Assembly: GCF_014191355.1 (NCBI RefSeq) | Contig: NZ_JACHWM010000021.1 | Coordinates: forward strand, 20,219-84,218 | From: Methylobacterium sp. R2-1 | Lineage (GTDB): Bacteria > Pseudomonadota > Alphaproteobacteria > Rhizobiales > Beijerinckiaceae | Direction: 5' to 3' | DNA length: 64,000 bases | In this document: piece after piece, positions 41,065-49,891 of the stretch | How positions within the stretch are numbered: the stretch's first letter is position 1 | Layout of the letters: each line of letters starts with the position of its first letter | Translations under genes and position numbers: made by a program | The notes under the pieces: generated by a model | The model's input: only the letters and a program-made list of their open reading frames with translations | Told to the model about the DNA's origin: nothing | Databases searched by the model: none

Positions 41065-41280
41065 TCACATCCGGTGACGCATCGCCCGGTGATGGTGCCG
41101 GTGCATCATCCGCTTCCGCATCATGTGCCGGTGCATCATCCGCCCCTCGTGGTGGGACATGCGAACCTGTGTGACGTTGCTTTCTGCTTGCAGACCAGCG
41201 GCTGCGATCGGGGCTGCCGATGCGGTGCTGGCGGCGAAGCCTCCGAACAGGATCGCCAGCGCGAGCGTGGTCTTCTTCAT
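41065..41280 (-). CDS. Secreted His/Met/Arg-rich peptide
   Basis: This 71-residue protein has a clean signal peptide (MKKTTLALAILFGGFAASTA, cleavage after ASA). The mature end is packed with His, Met and Arg (HHEGRMMHRHMMRKRMMHRH; HHRAMRHRM), about ten His and ten Met in 32 residues. ATG 41280 has AAGGAG upstream. The composition suggests periplasmic metal (copper or nickel) binding, as in other His/Met-rich periplasmic peptides; not shown. Confidence 0.7.
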   Translation of the reverse strand: MKKTTLALAILFGGFAASTASAAPIAAAGLQAESNVTQVRMSHHEGRMMHRHMMRKRMMHRHHHRAMRHRM

Positions 41281-41452
41281 CACCATCTCCTTGGGAGCCT
41301 AAGGCCGTCCTAGGCAGGTTGGATAGGTGACCGAATAAGGCCATGGTTCCCACCGGAGAGGAATTTTCTCTCGTAGCATCCGCCGGAGAGCGGGAGCCGA
41401 AACTGGCCTCGGTAAGGCAGTGAGGTGCCGGTCAACCTCCGCCCGCTCGAAG

Positions 41453-41974
41453 CTACCAGCACACTCGCGGCAGGCGCCGCTTCCACCGCTCTGCACGGCA
41501 TAGAGTTTCGCTTCCCGCCCTATCTCGACGATGCCTGCTGATGACGGGGGTCGCCTCCACCACGGCCTGAGGAATCTCCGGGGCAACCTGTTCGGCGACC
41601 TCCTCGATCTGCTGAACGGCCACCTTCCGGGGCCTGCCCCGGCGGCGTGGGGCGTTGTCAGGCGCCTCAATAGGGCGCGAGACCCGACGAACGCGAGGAA
41701 GCTCCTCAGGTTCGATGGTGGGCTCCGGTTCAGGCTCCTGCACATCCGCAACGATGAGGCTGGGCAAGATACGACGGTGCTCCTGAACAGGCTCGACGGA
41801 AGGCTGAGGAACAATCTCGGCGGCCTCAAGTAAAGGCCACAGCGCCGTAGCTTCTGTTCGAGCCGTCCGCTTGTACGGCTCCCGTGGCTGCTTGGATGGG
41901 ATGGAGACGTAGCGGGCTTGGCCGCTCGACTTGGCTTCGACGGTGAAAGGCCGCCGAACGCGGTTGCGCAACAT
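41453..41974 (-). CDS. Hypothetical protein with an AT-hook
   Basis: This 173-residue protein has a basic front (MLRNRVRRPFTVEAKSSGQA), an acidic Pro/Glu centre (VADVQEPEPEPTIEPEELPR) and an AT-hook RRRGRPRK near residue 111, indicating minor-groove DNA binding. A helix IEEVAEQVAPEIPQAVVEA follows. The last 25 residues are Arg-rich and look out of frame; another frame continues as REAKLYAVQSGGSGACRECA, so a frameshift near 41530 is possible. Possibly a nucleoid-associated protein. Confidence 0.5.
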   Translation of the reverse strand: MLRNRVRRPFTVEAKSSGQARYVSIPSKQPREPYKRTARTEATALWPLLEAAEIVPQPSVEPVQEHRRILPSLIVADVQEPEPEPTIEPEELPRVRRVSRPIEAPDNAPRRRGRPRKVAVQQIEEVAEQVAPEIPQAVVEATPVISRHRRDRAGSETLCRAERWKRRLPRVCW

Positions 41975-42243
41975 ACTGGTCCTGATGGTTAAAAGAGGTG
42001 CCTGTGCCGTGATCGAACGAAACAGCGTTCGTTAGCCGGCCGTGTGCATAGCGACTACTTCGACGGGAGTATGAATTCCAACAAAAATTTACAAGACCCC
42101 TCGACAATTGAACGAGGCCTTGTCTCCCTCCTTGGCCCCTTCGAGACGGGCGTGTGGTATCACGCCCGGTATCACGCAAAGGCCCGGAGGAGCCAGCATT
42201 TGAAAGGCGGGGCCGCCGTGTCCAGCAGCCCCAATCCCCAAGC

Positions 42244-42525
42244 TCAACGGCTCCCGCTCGACCCGGAGGATGAGCTTGTGCCATCACCCTTGAAGCCCGC
42301 TGCGTTGGGCGAGCCCTGCATGCGCCCGTCCTGCTTCATCTCTTGCCCTGGTGCGTGACTCGAAGCGCCCGGCCCTGTCGTCCCGGTGGTGTCTTTCTTG
42401 TCGAAGCCAGCAGCATTGGGAGAGCCCTGCATACGACCTTCGGACTTCCCTGAGTTGTCACCTGCCCACGCAGTGGTGCCCATCGCCAGCATGCTGGCAG
42501 CAACGATCAAGGCGGAGCTTCGCAT
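42244..42525 (-). CDS. Secreted small protein with a repeated GRMQGSPNAAGF motif
   Basis: This 93-residue protein has a signal peptide (RSSALIVAASMLAMGTTAWA) and a hydrophilic mature part in which GRMQGSPNAAGF occurs twice, about 36 residues apart, joined by a Thr/Gly/Ser linker. ATG 42525 is preferred to ATG 42531 because AGGAG is at the right distance. The repeat suggests a short surface or periplasmic binding module. No known function. Confidence 0.65.
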   Translation of the reverse strand: MRSSALIVAASMLAMGTTAWAGDNSGKSEGRMQGSPNAAGFDKKDTTGTTGPGASSHAPGQEMKQDGRMQGSPNAAGFKGDGTSSSSGSSGSR

Positions 42526-42531
42526 CGCCAT

Positions 42532-42887
42532 CTCCTGTCGAGTTTCCGCGCCGCCGTCTTTCGGGCGACCTCAAGTAACCTCGGGCGGATAACTGGGTTC
42601 GGCGGGGATAGCCCCCTTTGACCAAGGGGCCACTCAAGCGAGGCGTATTCCTACGCGGGGCGAGAGGGAGTTTCGCACGCTTTGCCGCTCAGGGGTTCTG
42701 TGTGGGCGAACGGAAGGCTGATGTGGGAGGCTGGTTGCAGCCAGGTAAGCGCCTCCGTGGCGAAATCCGCAAGAGTCTGCAATCGCTGTATTATGCCCTC
42801 ATCGGGCTCCACCCAGCCTCACCAGTAGGCGCCGATTGCCGCCACCGGAATGGGCGCCCTGATCTGAAGCATGTGCATTTACGTCTG
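42532..42887. other. Space with no recognised gene
   Basis: 356 bases without a supported gene. Frames present have shadow-like composition. The left end carries the promoter of the secreted repeat protein. Confidence 0.3.
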
Positions 42888-43376
42888 CTATGTCTTGTCC
42901 GGTTCGCTTGAAGGAGCAGCAACAGCTCCAACGCCATTGCTCAGTTCCACACCGGTGAGGGGCGGCACTCCAACCGGCAGCAGTGGAGCTGCTGAGGGCA
43001 CTTCTGCAACCTCATCGAGGCCGGCCGTCGCCACACGGATCAGGTCCGCAAACTCGTACGGCTTCGTCAGCAGGTACGCCCCTAGCGGCAGTTCGTTCTG
43101 AAGGCCGGGCCCACCTCCGGAGGTGACGACGATGCCAACGGTTGGCCAGCGGTGACGAACGAGATGAGCTAGGGCGACACCACCGCCCACGATGCGCCTC
43201 CCGGTAATCAGCACGCGCACGTCAGCCGGTCCTTCGAGCACGACCAGGGCCTCAGCGGCGGTGCGGACCTCTATAGGTTGAAATCCGGCATCTGCCAGCA
43301 TGTCGGCTGTAACCATACGGACAAGTTCGTCACCCTCTGCGATGAGAATGGCAACAGGTCTGTTATCAACGGACAC
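42888..43376 (-). CDS. Pseudo-receiver protein lacking the phosphoacceptor aspartate
   Basis: This 162-residue protein starts at GTG 43376 behind AGAGGAAA. Residues 5-125 follow the CheY fold: AILIAEGDELVRMVTADMLA, then DVRVLITGRRIVGG, VVTSGG and LLTKPYEFADL. The aspartate expected after VLIT is glycine, and the first acidic pair is altered (EGD), while the Thr/Ser and Lys switch residues remain. It is therefore unlikely to be phosphorylated by a histidine kinase. The C-terminal 35 residues are Pro/Val-rich. Single-domain alphaproteobacterial receivers often act in stress signalling. Confidence 0.75.
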   Translation of the reverse strand: MSVDNRPVAILIAEGDELVRMVTADMLADAGFQPIEVRTAAEALVVLEGPADVRVLITGRRIVGGGVALAHLVRHRWPTVGIVVTSGGGPGLQNELPLGAYLLTKPYEFADLIRVATAGLDEVAEVPSAAPLLPVGVPPLTGVELSNGVGAVAAPSSEPDKT

Positions 43377-43689
43377 TTGGTTTTCCTCTAAACCAATCTA
43401 TATTTATCGTCAGAGCGAGGTCTGGGGGGCGCACCAGCTTGGCGGTGTAATTACCCTGTGGATCGCAGGGAATTAGCCACATTATGGCAGAGAGTGCCAA
43501 GTGCCTAATCTACTCTGACATCTCAGTTGTACTCGTCCCCGATCATCGGTGCCGTTCCAATAGGGCTTGGCCCAACAGAGTGTTCCATGGCGCTGCCGAA
43601 GTGGTTCCAAGGGAATGGCATTGTGACTCGGAACAACTGACGGTTCCATGGCTAAAAATCCAGTGGAACGGTTGGGCCGGGACGACACT
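43377..43689. other. Space with no recognised gene
   Basis: 313 bases upstream of the receiver gene. It contains four GTTCC occurrences (43545-43650), none in EcfG spacing. No gene seen. Confidence 0.3.
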
Positions 43690-44216
43690 CATGCTCCTTG
43701 TACGCCCTCACCTCGCCACGGGATGAAGATGCCAGCTTCAAGGTGCAGCTTCGCGACCTGAAGGCCCAGGGATGCGAGAAGCTGTTTCAGGAACAGGGCT
43801 CCTGTGGCCCTGCGAAAGCAACTCGAAGCGCTGCTGGAGTTCGACCGTCAGGGTGACACGCTCGGGGTCACGAAGCTGGACGGTCTGGCTCGCAGCGTGG
43901 CCCACCTTGGCAAGATCATCAAGATCCTGGAGATTAGGGGCGTGGCCCTCCGCATTCTGAACCTGGGCGTGGACACCTCGACTCCGACCGGCAAGCTGAT
44001 GCTCAACGTTCTGGGCGGCGTGGCCCAGTTCGAGCGGGCGATGATGCTGGAGTGGCACCGTGATGGCATCGCCAGGGCCTGCGGGTGCCTACAACGGTCG
44101 CAAGTCGACCGTTCGGGCACGCTCCGAGGAGATCAAGGCACTTGCCGACAGGGCATCAGCATGACCACCATCGCAGCGAAGCTCGGGATCGGGAAGGGTC
44201 GGTGCATCGCGTGCTG
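43690..44216 (+). pseudogene. Serine recombinase (resolvase) remnant
   Basis: Reading across three frames gives a Tn3/Hin-type resolvase: LYALTSPRDEDASFKVQLRD (catalytic Ser region), then LRKQLEALLEFDRQGDTLGV, KLDGLARSVAHLGKIIKILE, ILNLGVDTSTPTGKLMLNVL, GGVAQFERAMMLEWHRDGIA, then NGRKSTVRARSEEIKALAD and MTTIAAKLGIGKG from the HTH. Frame breaks occur near 43800, 44090 and 44150, and conserved residues are changed (KLDRLAR to KLDGLAR), so it is dead. Confidence 0.8.
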
Positions 44217-44484
44217 AACCCAGCCGACCCTGCCGAGCAGGCACGTACAGGAAGGCGCGGCAGACCCGCTCTTCACGCCTTACGCCGCGCCTCACAGGGC
44301 CCCGGTCGAGATGGACGATGGTGCCGCACATGCGAGAACGGGCTCTGCGCGGATGGCACGCAGCCTCCCAGCCTATCATCGGCGCTGCGAATCACTCACA
44401 GTACCAACATCACCGGACGGACGACTCACGGGCTCCGGTGGCTGAGAGACAATGCGCTCCCGCCTACGTGCAGAAGGAGTAAGC

Positions 44485-44727
44485 ATGTTCACTGGTCTCG
44501 CTGACGTTTTCACCCCTGATTCCGGCCCTCTTGCCTATCGTGCCATCCGTCTCAGCTCATCGGGTGGCGTCGAAGGAATTGAGCACATAACCGCTCATCA
44601 CGATGAAGAAGCGATGGCGCTGACGTCTCGGATGGCGAATGGTTACGGTGTGGATCTCTGGGAGCGGAGTAGGTTTCTTGAGTCCTTCCCGTCCCTGAGC
44701 GTGAGAGCGCCGGGCGCCAGGGCTTGA
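44485..44727 (+). CDS. Small hypothetical protein
   Basis: This 80-residue protein starts at ATG 44485 with AAGGAG nine bases upstream. YRAIRLSSSGGVEGIEHITA, then HHDEEAMALTSRMANGYGVD, LWERSRFL suggests a small alpha/beta fold. Family members of this kind are common in Methylobacterium-type genomes. Function unknown. Confidence 0.6.
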   Translation: MFTGLADVFTPDSGPLAYRAIRLSSSGGVEGIEHITAHHDEEAMALTSRMANGYGVDLWERSRFLESFPSLSVRAPGARA

Positions 44728-44786
44728 GCCAAGTCGTCACGCGGCTGTGAGCACGCAATCTCGTCGAGAGAGCAGGTCGCTGGGCC

Positions 44787-44960
44787 ATGCGTTCCGGTGC
44801 GACCACGCTCCCGAAGGCCAGCGAGCAGCGCGCCATGTCGAACGTGGAGATCGCTGCGCTGACCGTGAAGCAGGACCGTAACATGCTCACTGGCATTCAC
44901 GGGATGCCGATCGAGCGGTACGGCGCAGGGGCTGCGGAGATTTCAGCGTATCCATCGTAA
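44787..44960 (+). CDS. Possible tiny hypothetical protein
   Basis: A 57-residue frame (MRSGATTLPKASEQRAMSNV, EIAALTVKQDRNMLTG) reads partly protein-like. It lacks a good ribosome site and any recognised family; it could be a fragment. Confidence 0.25.
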   Translation: MRSGATTLPKASEQRAMSNVEIAALTVKQDRNMLTGIHGMPIERYGAGAAEISAYPS

Positions 44961-45210
44961 CGTGCGGAACGGACAGGGCTGAACGCATTGCGAGCTGCCC
45001 TGCGACGAGACGATGGTCCTCCTGACCGGCTACTCGACCCCTCTCCGCGGGATTGTCGTGCGTTGCTGGCGACGCATCCGCGTTGGTCGCGTGGCCCTCT
45101 CAGCCGGATACCTCTCGGGTGCAGGCGGGTTGCCGTTGATGCAAGCTGATGGCGCGGCGTCCGAACATGCGGCTCACCATCGGCCTCACGAGCAGGAGGG
45201 AGCTACGGCT

Positions 45211-45558
45211 ATGGCAGACATTCGCTCACAGGACCCGCTTGGCAGGTCTGATGACGGACCAGCATCCGGCCGGGGCGGCTCGTCAAGTGGCAGCGGGGCA
45301 GCGGAGCAGGCGCGACAGGTTTTACGTGATGCGACTGACAGAGCGTCTGACGCCTGGGACAATGCGTCGGAGTATGGCTCTCGTTACTACCGCCGGGGCA
45401 GGCGAGCAGTCGGTAATGTGGATGCGGCCACAATGACGGGCTTGTTCGTCGCGGGGGCTATCGGCTTCGGGCTCGGTTGGTTGGTGTTCGGTCAGCACTC
45501 CTACTCAGGCGATTACATCGCTAGGGGCATGAGCCGCAGCAGCGAGCGCGGTCATTAG
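45211..45558 (+). CDS. Small membrane protein with a helical cytoplasmic part
   Basis: This 115-residue protein starts at ATG 45211 behind CAGGAGGGAG. It has a Gly/Ser-rich front, an amphipathic helix (AAEQARQVLRDATDRASDAW), one membrane segment (MTGLFVAGAIGFGLGWLVFG) and a short tail. The layout resembles ElaB/YqjD/DUF883-type ribosome- or stress-associated membrane anchors, though the sequence match is weak. Likely inner-membrane stress protein. Confidence 0.6.
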   Translation: MADIRSQDPLGRSDDGPASGRGGSSSGSGAAEQARQVLRDATDRASDAWDNASEYGSRYYRRGRRAVGNVDAATMTGLFVAGAIGFGLGWLVFGQHSYSGDYIARGMSRSSERGH

Positions 45559-45730
45559 AAATGGACCTGCCGGCGGCTGGCCAAGCCGAGCGTGGCACAA
45601 CCTGTCGTCGGCGCCTTCAGATTGTCTTCCGCTTGGCCGCTGCCCTGTGCTGCCATCTCCGCTTCGGCCTGCTTAGGCTGGCGTTCGCAAGGTGTTGGTA
45701 GACGCAGTGGCACGTTAGCGCTGTTGGGGG

Positions 45731-45943
45731 CTATTCCTCCTGTGCGGCCAGCACGTGAGCAACGATAGCGTTAGCGTGACCGTGACCCATCCCGTGATTG
45801 TTCTTCAGCATCGCCACTAATTCCATATGCTTCGCTGGGAGCTGATCACGGACAATCTGCTCCCACTCATTGATAGGTCGCCCGTACTTCTTCTCAATAG
45901 ATGGGAAATAAGATGCGGGCCCCTTACTGGATTCGGCAGACAC
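45731..45943 (-). CDS. DUF4287-like small protein
   Basis: This 70-residue protein from GTG 45943 (AAAGGTG upstream) has the DUF4287 pattern: PASYFPSIEKKYGRPINEWE, QIVRDQLPAKHMELVAMLKN, NHGMGHGHANAIVAHVL. The domain is all-helical and widespread in bacteria without known activity. A longer frame upstream is Cys/Arg-rich and not believable. Confidence 0.65.
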   Translation of the reverse strand: MSAESSKGPASYFPSIEKKYGRPINEWEQIVRDQLPAKHMELVAMLKNNHGMGHGHANAIVAHVLAAQEE

Positions 45944-46113
45944 AGCGAGACACCTTTCGCGCGAGTTTGGCTGGTACGAAATTCGCCGCAAAAGGCAATG
46001 GCTGCAACATCTGTCAATGAGCCGGTGCGGTAGCACCGCCGATACCGCAGCAGATCGAAAGCGGCGTCTGCAATGGGTTTCAAGCGTGACGTTTCGACCG
46101 CTAGGCCGGTCCC

Positions 46114-46411
46114 ATGTGCAACCTCTACAGCCTCAACCGCCCCCGAGATGTGATACGGCGCTGGTTCGATGTGAGCCACGACAGCGCCGGCAACCTCCCT
46201 CCCACGCCGGGCATCTTCCCCGACCCGATGGCCGCTGTGGTCTTGTCCGAAAAGGAGGGCCGTGAGCTGCCGATGAGGCGCTGGGATATCCCAGGTCCGG
46301 AGGCTTACGGGGGATCCCGTCATCAACCTGCGCAACGTGAAGAGCTCGCACCGGCGCCCGTGGCTCAAGCCCGAGTTCCGCGGCTGGACAGCGCGAACTG
46401 CGAGCTCCTGA
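46114..46411 (+). pseudogene. SRAP (SOS-associated peptidase) N-terminal fragment, frameshifted
   Basis: The frame starts MCNLYSLNRPRDVIRRWFDV with the catalytic Cys2, then NLPPTPGIFPDPMAAVVL and MRRWDIPGP. One frame over, after about 46305, it continues GDPVINLRNVKSSHRRPWLK, PEFRGW and stops at 46411. About 60% of the domain, including the DNA-binding and crosslink-resolving histidine, is absent. An intact homologue lies at 50552. Confidence 0.75.
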
Positions 46412-46654
46412 CCCAAAGCGGTTGACGATGGTGATGTCGCTGCAGATCGAGGTCAGCCCAAAGTGGCGCTGATATCATTCGGATTTTCAGCCTGCCACGA
46501 TCTGGATGGCGGTTGTGCTTAGGGGCAAAGCCTCAGTGTTGCCGGAATACCGCCCTGGCGGACGAGCGGCGCTGTGTCGCGAACCCGCCCAAGTTTTCGC
46601 TACGGAGTGCGACCGATACCGGTGTGGGAGAGCTCGCGCCCCGCCGGATCGGGA

Positions 46655-48322
46655 ATGCAAGTCATGCTCAAACGCCTCGCCAGGATACTGCCCAGGCTTG
46701 CCCCGGTCAGCGACGCTCAACCCGCGAGCCCCGCAACGGTGGTATGCTCGGGGGTGGTCCTGGAGGCAAAGGCTGAGATTGGGCCTACGCTTGCTCCTGC
46801 CGGCGCCCGCGCAGCCTCAGGTCTATCGAACATCCAGATCTTGCGCGGACTCGCGGCGGCCATGGTGCTCGTCCATCACGCAGCGATCTACGCGCATCTC
46901 TTGCGCGGCGCCGACCGCCTCCTGCCGACGTTCGAAGATTTGATGGGTCTATGGGGCGTCTCGATCTTCTTCGCGATCTCCGGCTTCCTGATGGCGGGTC
47001 TTGTCGTGCGCGACCGGCCCTTCGTGTTCCTGTCCCACCGCATCTCGCGGATCTTTCCAACCTACCTCGCAGTCGTGGCACTATTCGCAGCACTGTTTGC
47101 CGGCCTCAGCCTGAGCTTCGGCGGCCTCTCTCTAGTGTCACTGTCGCTCGCCCCCGTTGGTCCGCGCAGCTACGCGCTCAACGTCGAGTGGACGCTCGTC
47201 TATGAGACGAGCTTCTACGTTGGCCTCTTCCTCGTGGCCTGCATTGGCCTCGCTCGCCGGATCACGGCGGTAGCCACCCTATGGTTGGGTCTGCTCGCTA
47301 CAGCCTTTCTACTGCTGCCCGCGGGGTCGCGCGATACGAACCTGCCGCCGCTCTACCTGCTACCGGTCATGACAGCCTGCGTCCCCTTCGCGGGCGGGTT
47401 GCTCCTACCCCGGCTGATTGCGGCCAGACGGCTTCCTCCGGCTGCTGCACTCCTTGTCCTGCCGTTGTGCGCCGCTTGCTTTCTCGTTGAGAAGGATGGC
47501 GCGCGTGGGCTCGGAGGGATTGCGGCGGTACTTCTCGTCGGTGCTGCGGCGGGGGGCCGCCAGATCCAGAACGAAGGCGCCATGTCCCGGGCAGCGCTCG
47601 CCCTTGGTGATGCGAGCTACGTGCTCTACCTCGTCCATGCGCCGGTGCTAGTTCTCACCGCCTGGGCGCTGCCTGCCCAGTGGACCGGTCTCGCCTATGG
47701 ACTAATCGCTGTGGCGGCATCGCTGGGGTTCGCTGCGCTGCTTGGCCCGCTCGACCTAGCGCTCTACCGCGCTCTACGCCGCCGCATCGATGCGGCCTCG
47801 CCCGCCATCCTCAAGCGGTGGCTTGCCGTCTATCTCGTGCTGTTTGCCGGTTGTGCCGTGTGGGGCAGCGTGGAGACTGCCCGCAACGACTGGCGGGAAA
47901 GCCGGGCGCGGGCGGCACTCGCAGCCTTACCTCCGGATGCCTGGATCAGCCGCAGGGCCGCCACCGATGCAATCTCCAACAGCGGTCTTGCCCTACCTGC
48001 CTCGGTGCAGGGAGCCTTGGAAGGCATTGAGCGCCTATCGCCGATTGAAGACATCGTGACAGCCTTCGCCTACGATCCAGCGCAACCGAAGCGGCCTCTT
48101 CTCTTGGCCCTATACTGCTCTGGCCGCCTGATCCGCCTCGACCGACCGCGTCGTGCACGTAAGGATCTCGCGGCCCGTCTCGGCTTCGAGAGTTCGGGGC
48201 ACCGGATCGGATACCTGATGCAAATCCCAACAGAGGCTTGCGGGTCAGACCCCACGCCGGTCGCGGTTGTCATAGATACCGAAGGACGAATGGCCGTTCT
48301 TGCCGCCTCGGCGAACCCTTGA
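46655..48322 (+). CDS. Acyltransferase-3 family membrane protein
   Basis: This 555-residue protein has the acyltransferase-3 start (SNIQILRGLAAAMVLVHHAA with the conserved R and H), then SIFFAISGFLM and RISRIFPTYLAVV, about ten membrane helices, DASYVLYLVHAPVL near the end of the membrane part, and a soluble C-terminal extension of about 150 residues of unknown fold. Family members O-acetylate or acylate surface polysaccharides. ATG 46655 is chosen (GGATCGGGA upstream). No sugar-biosynthesis genes surround it, so the acceptor is unknown. Confidence 0.85.
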   Translation: MQVMLKRLARILPRLAPVSDAQPASPATVVCSGVVLEAKAEIGPTLAPAGARAASGLSNIQILRGLAAAMVLVHHAAIYAHLLRGADRLLPTFEDLMGLWGVSIFFAISGFLMAGLVVRDRPFVFLSHRISRIFPTYLAVVALFAALFAGLSLSFGGLSLVSLSLAPVGPRSYALNVEWTLVYETSFYVGLFLVACIGLARRITAVATLWLGLLATAFLLLPAGSRDTNLPPLYLLPVMTACVPFAGGLLLPRLIAARRLPPAAALLVLPLCAACFLVEKDGARGLGGIAAVLLVGAAAGGRQIQNEGAMSRAALALGDASYVLYLVHAPVLVLTAWALPAQWTGLAYGLIAVAASLGFAALLGPLDLALYRALRRRIDAASPAILKRWLAVYLVLFAGCAVWGSVETARNDWRESRARAALAALPPDAWISRRAATDAISNSGLALPASVQGALEGIERLSPIEDIVTAFAYDPAQPKRPLLLALYCSGRLIRLDRPRRARKDLAARLGFESSGHRIGYLMQIPTEACGSDPTPVAVVIDTEGRMAVLAASANP

Positions 48323-48334
48323 ACGAGCCGTTCG

Positions 48335-48637
48335 CTCTGCGACGACGGGCATCAGCGCGGACGGTGAGGCAAGCCGTTTCAGAATGCCTTGGACGACTGC
48401 CTGAACGGGGTCGAGATCGACTTCTCCCGACCGGGCAAGCCGACCGGCAACGCCTATATCGGGTCGTTCAACCGCCGCTTATGCACGGAGTGCCTGAACG
48501 CCTCTTGGTTCCTGTCGCCGACCGATGCCCGTGAGCGCATCGAGAAATGGAGATGCCACTACAACGAAGATCGACCTCGTACGGCCTTAGGCGGCTTGAC
48601 GCCCCTCGCCTTCGCCAATCAAGCTGTCACAGCCTGA
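48335..48637 (+). mobile_element. IS3-family transposase C-terminal remnant
   Basis: From about 48380 the frame reads VEIDFSRPGKPTGNAYIGSF, NRRLCTECLNASWFLSPTDA, RERIEKWRCHYNEDRPRTAL, GGLTPLAFA, the last third of an IS3 OrfB (rve integrase core). It contains the final catalytic-region Glu equivalent (altered to Gly in YIGSFN, normally FIESFN). The N-terminal two thirds and OrfA are missing. Confidence 0.8.
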
Positions 48638-49138
48638 GAACTTGCGTAGGCCGAGGACCACAAACCGGGTCAACTCCAACTGGCCCGTAGGCCATACATG
48701 AGGGCGGACCAATCCTGTGGGGCGGATCAAACCACGATGAATCCAGCTTTCGAAGCTTGACGGTATGCCCTCCCAAGCTATGCATTACTCGGTCCAAAGC
48801 CGAACAGCGAAGGATGGGTACGCACCCTTCGGGCATGGACACCATGGCTCAAAACCGACACACAATTGGCCAACCACCGCCGGATCGGGTGCAGCAAAAT
48901 CAATGACTTAGGGGTGGAAACGGGGAGTCCTTTCCTGGGCACCAAGTCCTGCTAAGTCGTTATCCCACTGAAATCATCAGGTTCACGAGCCGTATCGGGG
49001 ACAAGACTGGGGTACAGGTTCCGCCGATCCGGGCGATGCGTAGATACTCTTCCAACTTCGAGTCGACGTTCCGCCAGGTGCAGGCCCGTCTGCCTGTCGA
49101 TGCGGTTGGCGTCCTCATGGAGCCGTCCTTACGGTCGA
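48638..49138. other. Space with no intact gene, probably debris
   Basis: 501 bases after the IS3 remnant. A plus-strand frame near 49007-49138 reads DKTGVQVPPIRAMRRYSSNF, ESTFRQVQARLPVDAVGVLM, likely a fragment of another gene. No terminal inverted repeats were recognised. Confidence 0.3.
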
Positions 49139-49208
49139 GTGCCCTGCCCTACACTCCGATCCGGAATGCACCCTCAGCGTCAGGCTCGGGCGCACGGTGA
49201 GGGCTTCT
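49139..49208 (-). repeat. Degenerate copy of a segment of the 29722-29967 gene
   Basis: This stretch matches 29815-29884 at roughly 85% by eye, starting GTGCCCTGCCCTAC and CTCCGATCCGGAATGC. On the minus strand it reads SLTLRVHSGSECRAGHS against SFTLMAHSGSERRAGHP. It is a truncated paralogue with no start or stop of its own. Confidence 0.6.
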
Positions 49209-49213
49209 TGAGC

Positions 49214-49891
49214 TCACGTCGCCCGAGCCTGTTTCGTACCTCTCTCAGGCGCGGCCTCATCCCATTCGCGGTCTCGCTCCCGCAGCAGCTCGGTGTACGC
49301 CCGTGTCGCTCTCGCATCCTGTGCGGCATCATCCCCGTGAAGTGCCGCGGCAGGCATGGCGCGAGGCGTGTCCGGCACCAGGGTGCGGACGAGAGCAGAG
49401 GCGATCCCGTCGAGGTCTGCGGTAGAGATCCCGAGCACCTGGGCGGCCTCCTTGTGCCGCATCAAGGCGAGATCGGCCCAGGTCAGACCCGCCGTGCCGA
49501 ACCGCTCGGTAAGAGCCCCATCAAGGGGAGGCCAACCCACCGGCAGGGCGCGAAGCCGATCAAGGCGGCGCCGGTCGGTCGCATCCTTGTCATGGGCCGC
49601 CCGGACGCCCGGAATGAACCGGGCAAGCTCGCCGAGCACGTGAACCCGGATCGCATCGACACGCACCGGGCCGATCTTGCGCACTGCCATCAGGTCGATG
49701 GGCGTCGCGAGCGCCAGCACCCCCATGTCGGCGAACCCGGCTTTGCGGAGGCGAGCTCGGATCGCGGCCGTCAGTAGCCCACGCCCGAATCCACTCACCG
49801 TGAGACGATCGACTGCCTCCTCGGACAGGTCGTCGAAGAGGGGCAGTCCGGCAATAACTTGGTCGAAAAGCGTCTGAGGAAATGGCATCAT
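49214..49891 (-). CDS. Hypothetical protein with a helix-hairpin-helix-like domain
   Basis: This 225-residue protein has a central module IRARLRKAGFADMGVLALAT, PIDLMAVRKIGPVRVDAIRV, HVLGELARFIPG (about residues 44-95). It resembles the RNA-polymerase-alpha C-terminal/HhH fold used for DNA binding. A second similar but weaker copy may follow (ERFGTAGLTWADLALMRHKE, AAQVLGISTADLDGIASAL). The C-terminus is Arg/Glu-rich. Probably a nucleic-acid-binding protein. ATG at 49891 or the next codon. Confidence 0.6.
   Translation of the reverse strand: MMPFPQTLFDQVIAGLPLFDDLSEEAVDRLTVSGFGRGLLTAAIRARLRKAGFADMGVLALATPIDLMAVRKIGPVRVDAIRVHVLGELARFIPGVRAAHDKDATDRRRLDRLRALPVGWPPLDGALTERFGTAGLTWADLALMRHKEAAQVLGISTADLDGIASALVRTLVPDTPRAMPAAALHGDDAAQDARATRAYTELLRERDREWDEAAPERGTKQARAT

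Noticed and set aside
42520..42600. EcfG-like promoter upstream of the secreted repeat protein (CGAAC-N16-GGTT)
   Set aside because: Two mismatches to the consensus, no better than chance in this base composition.
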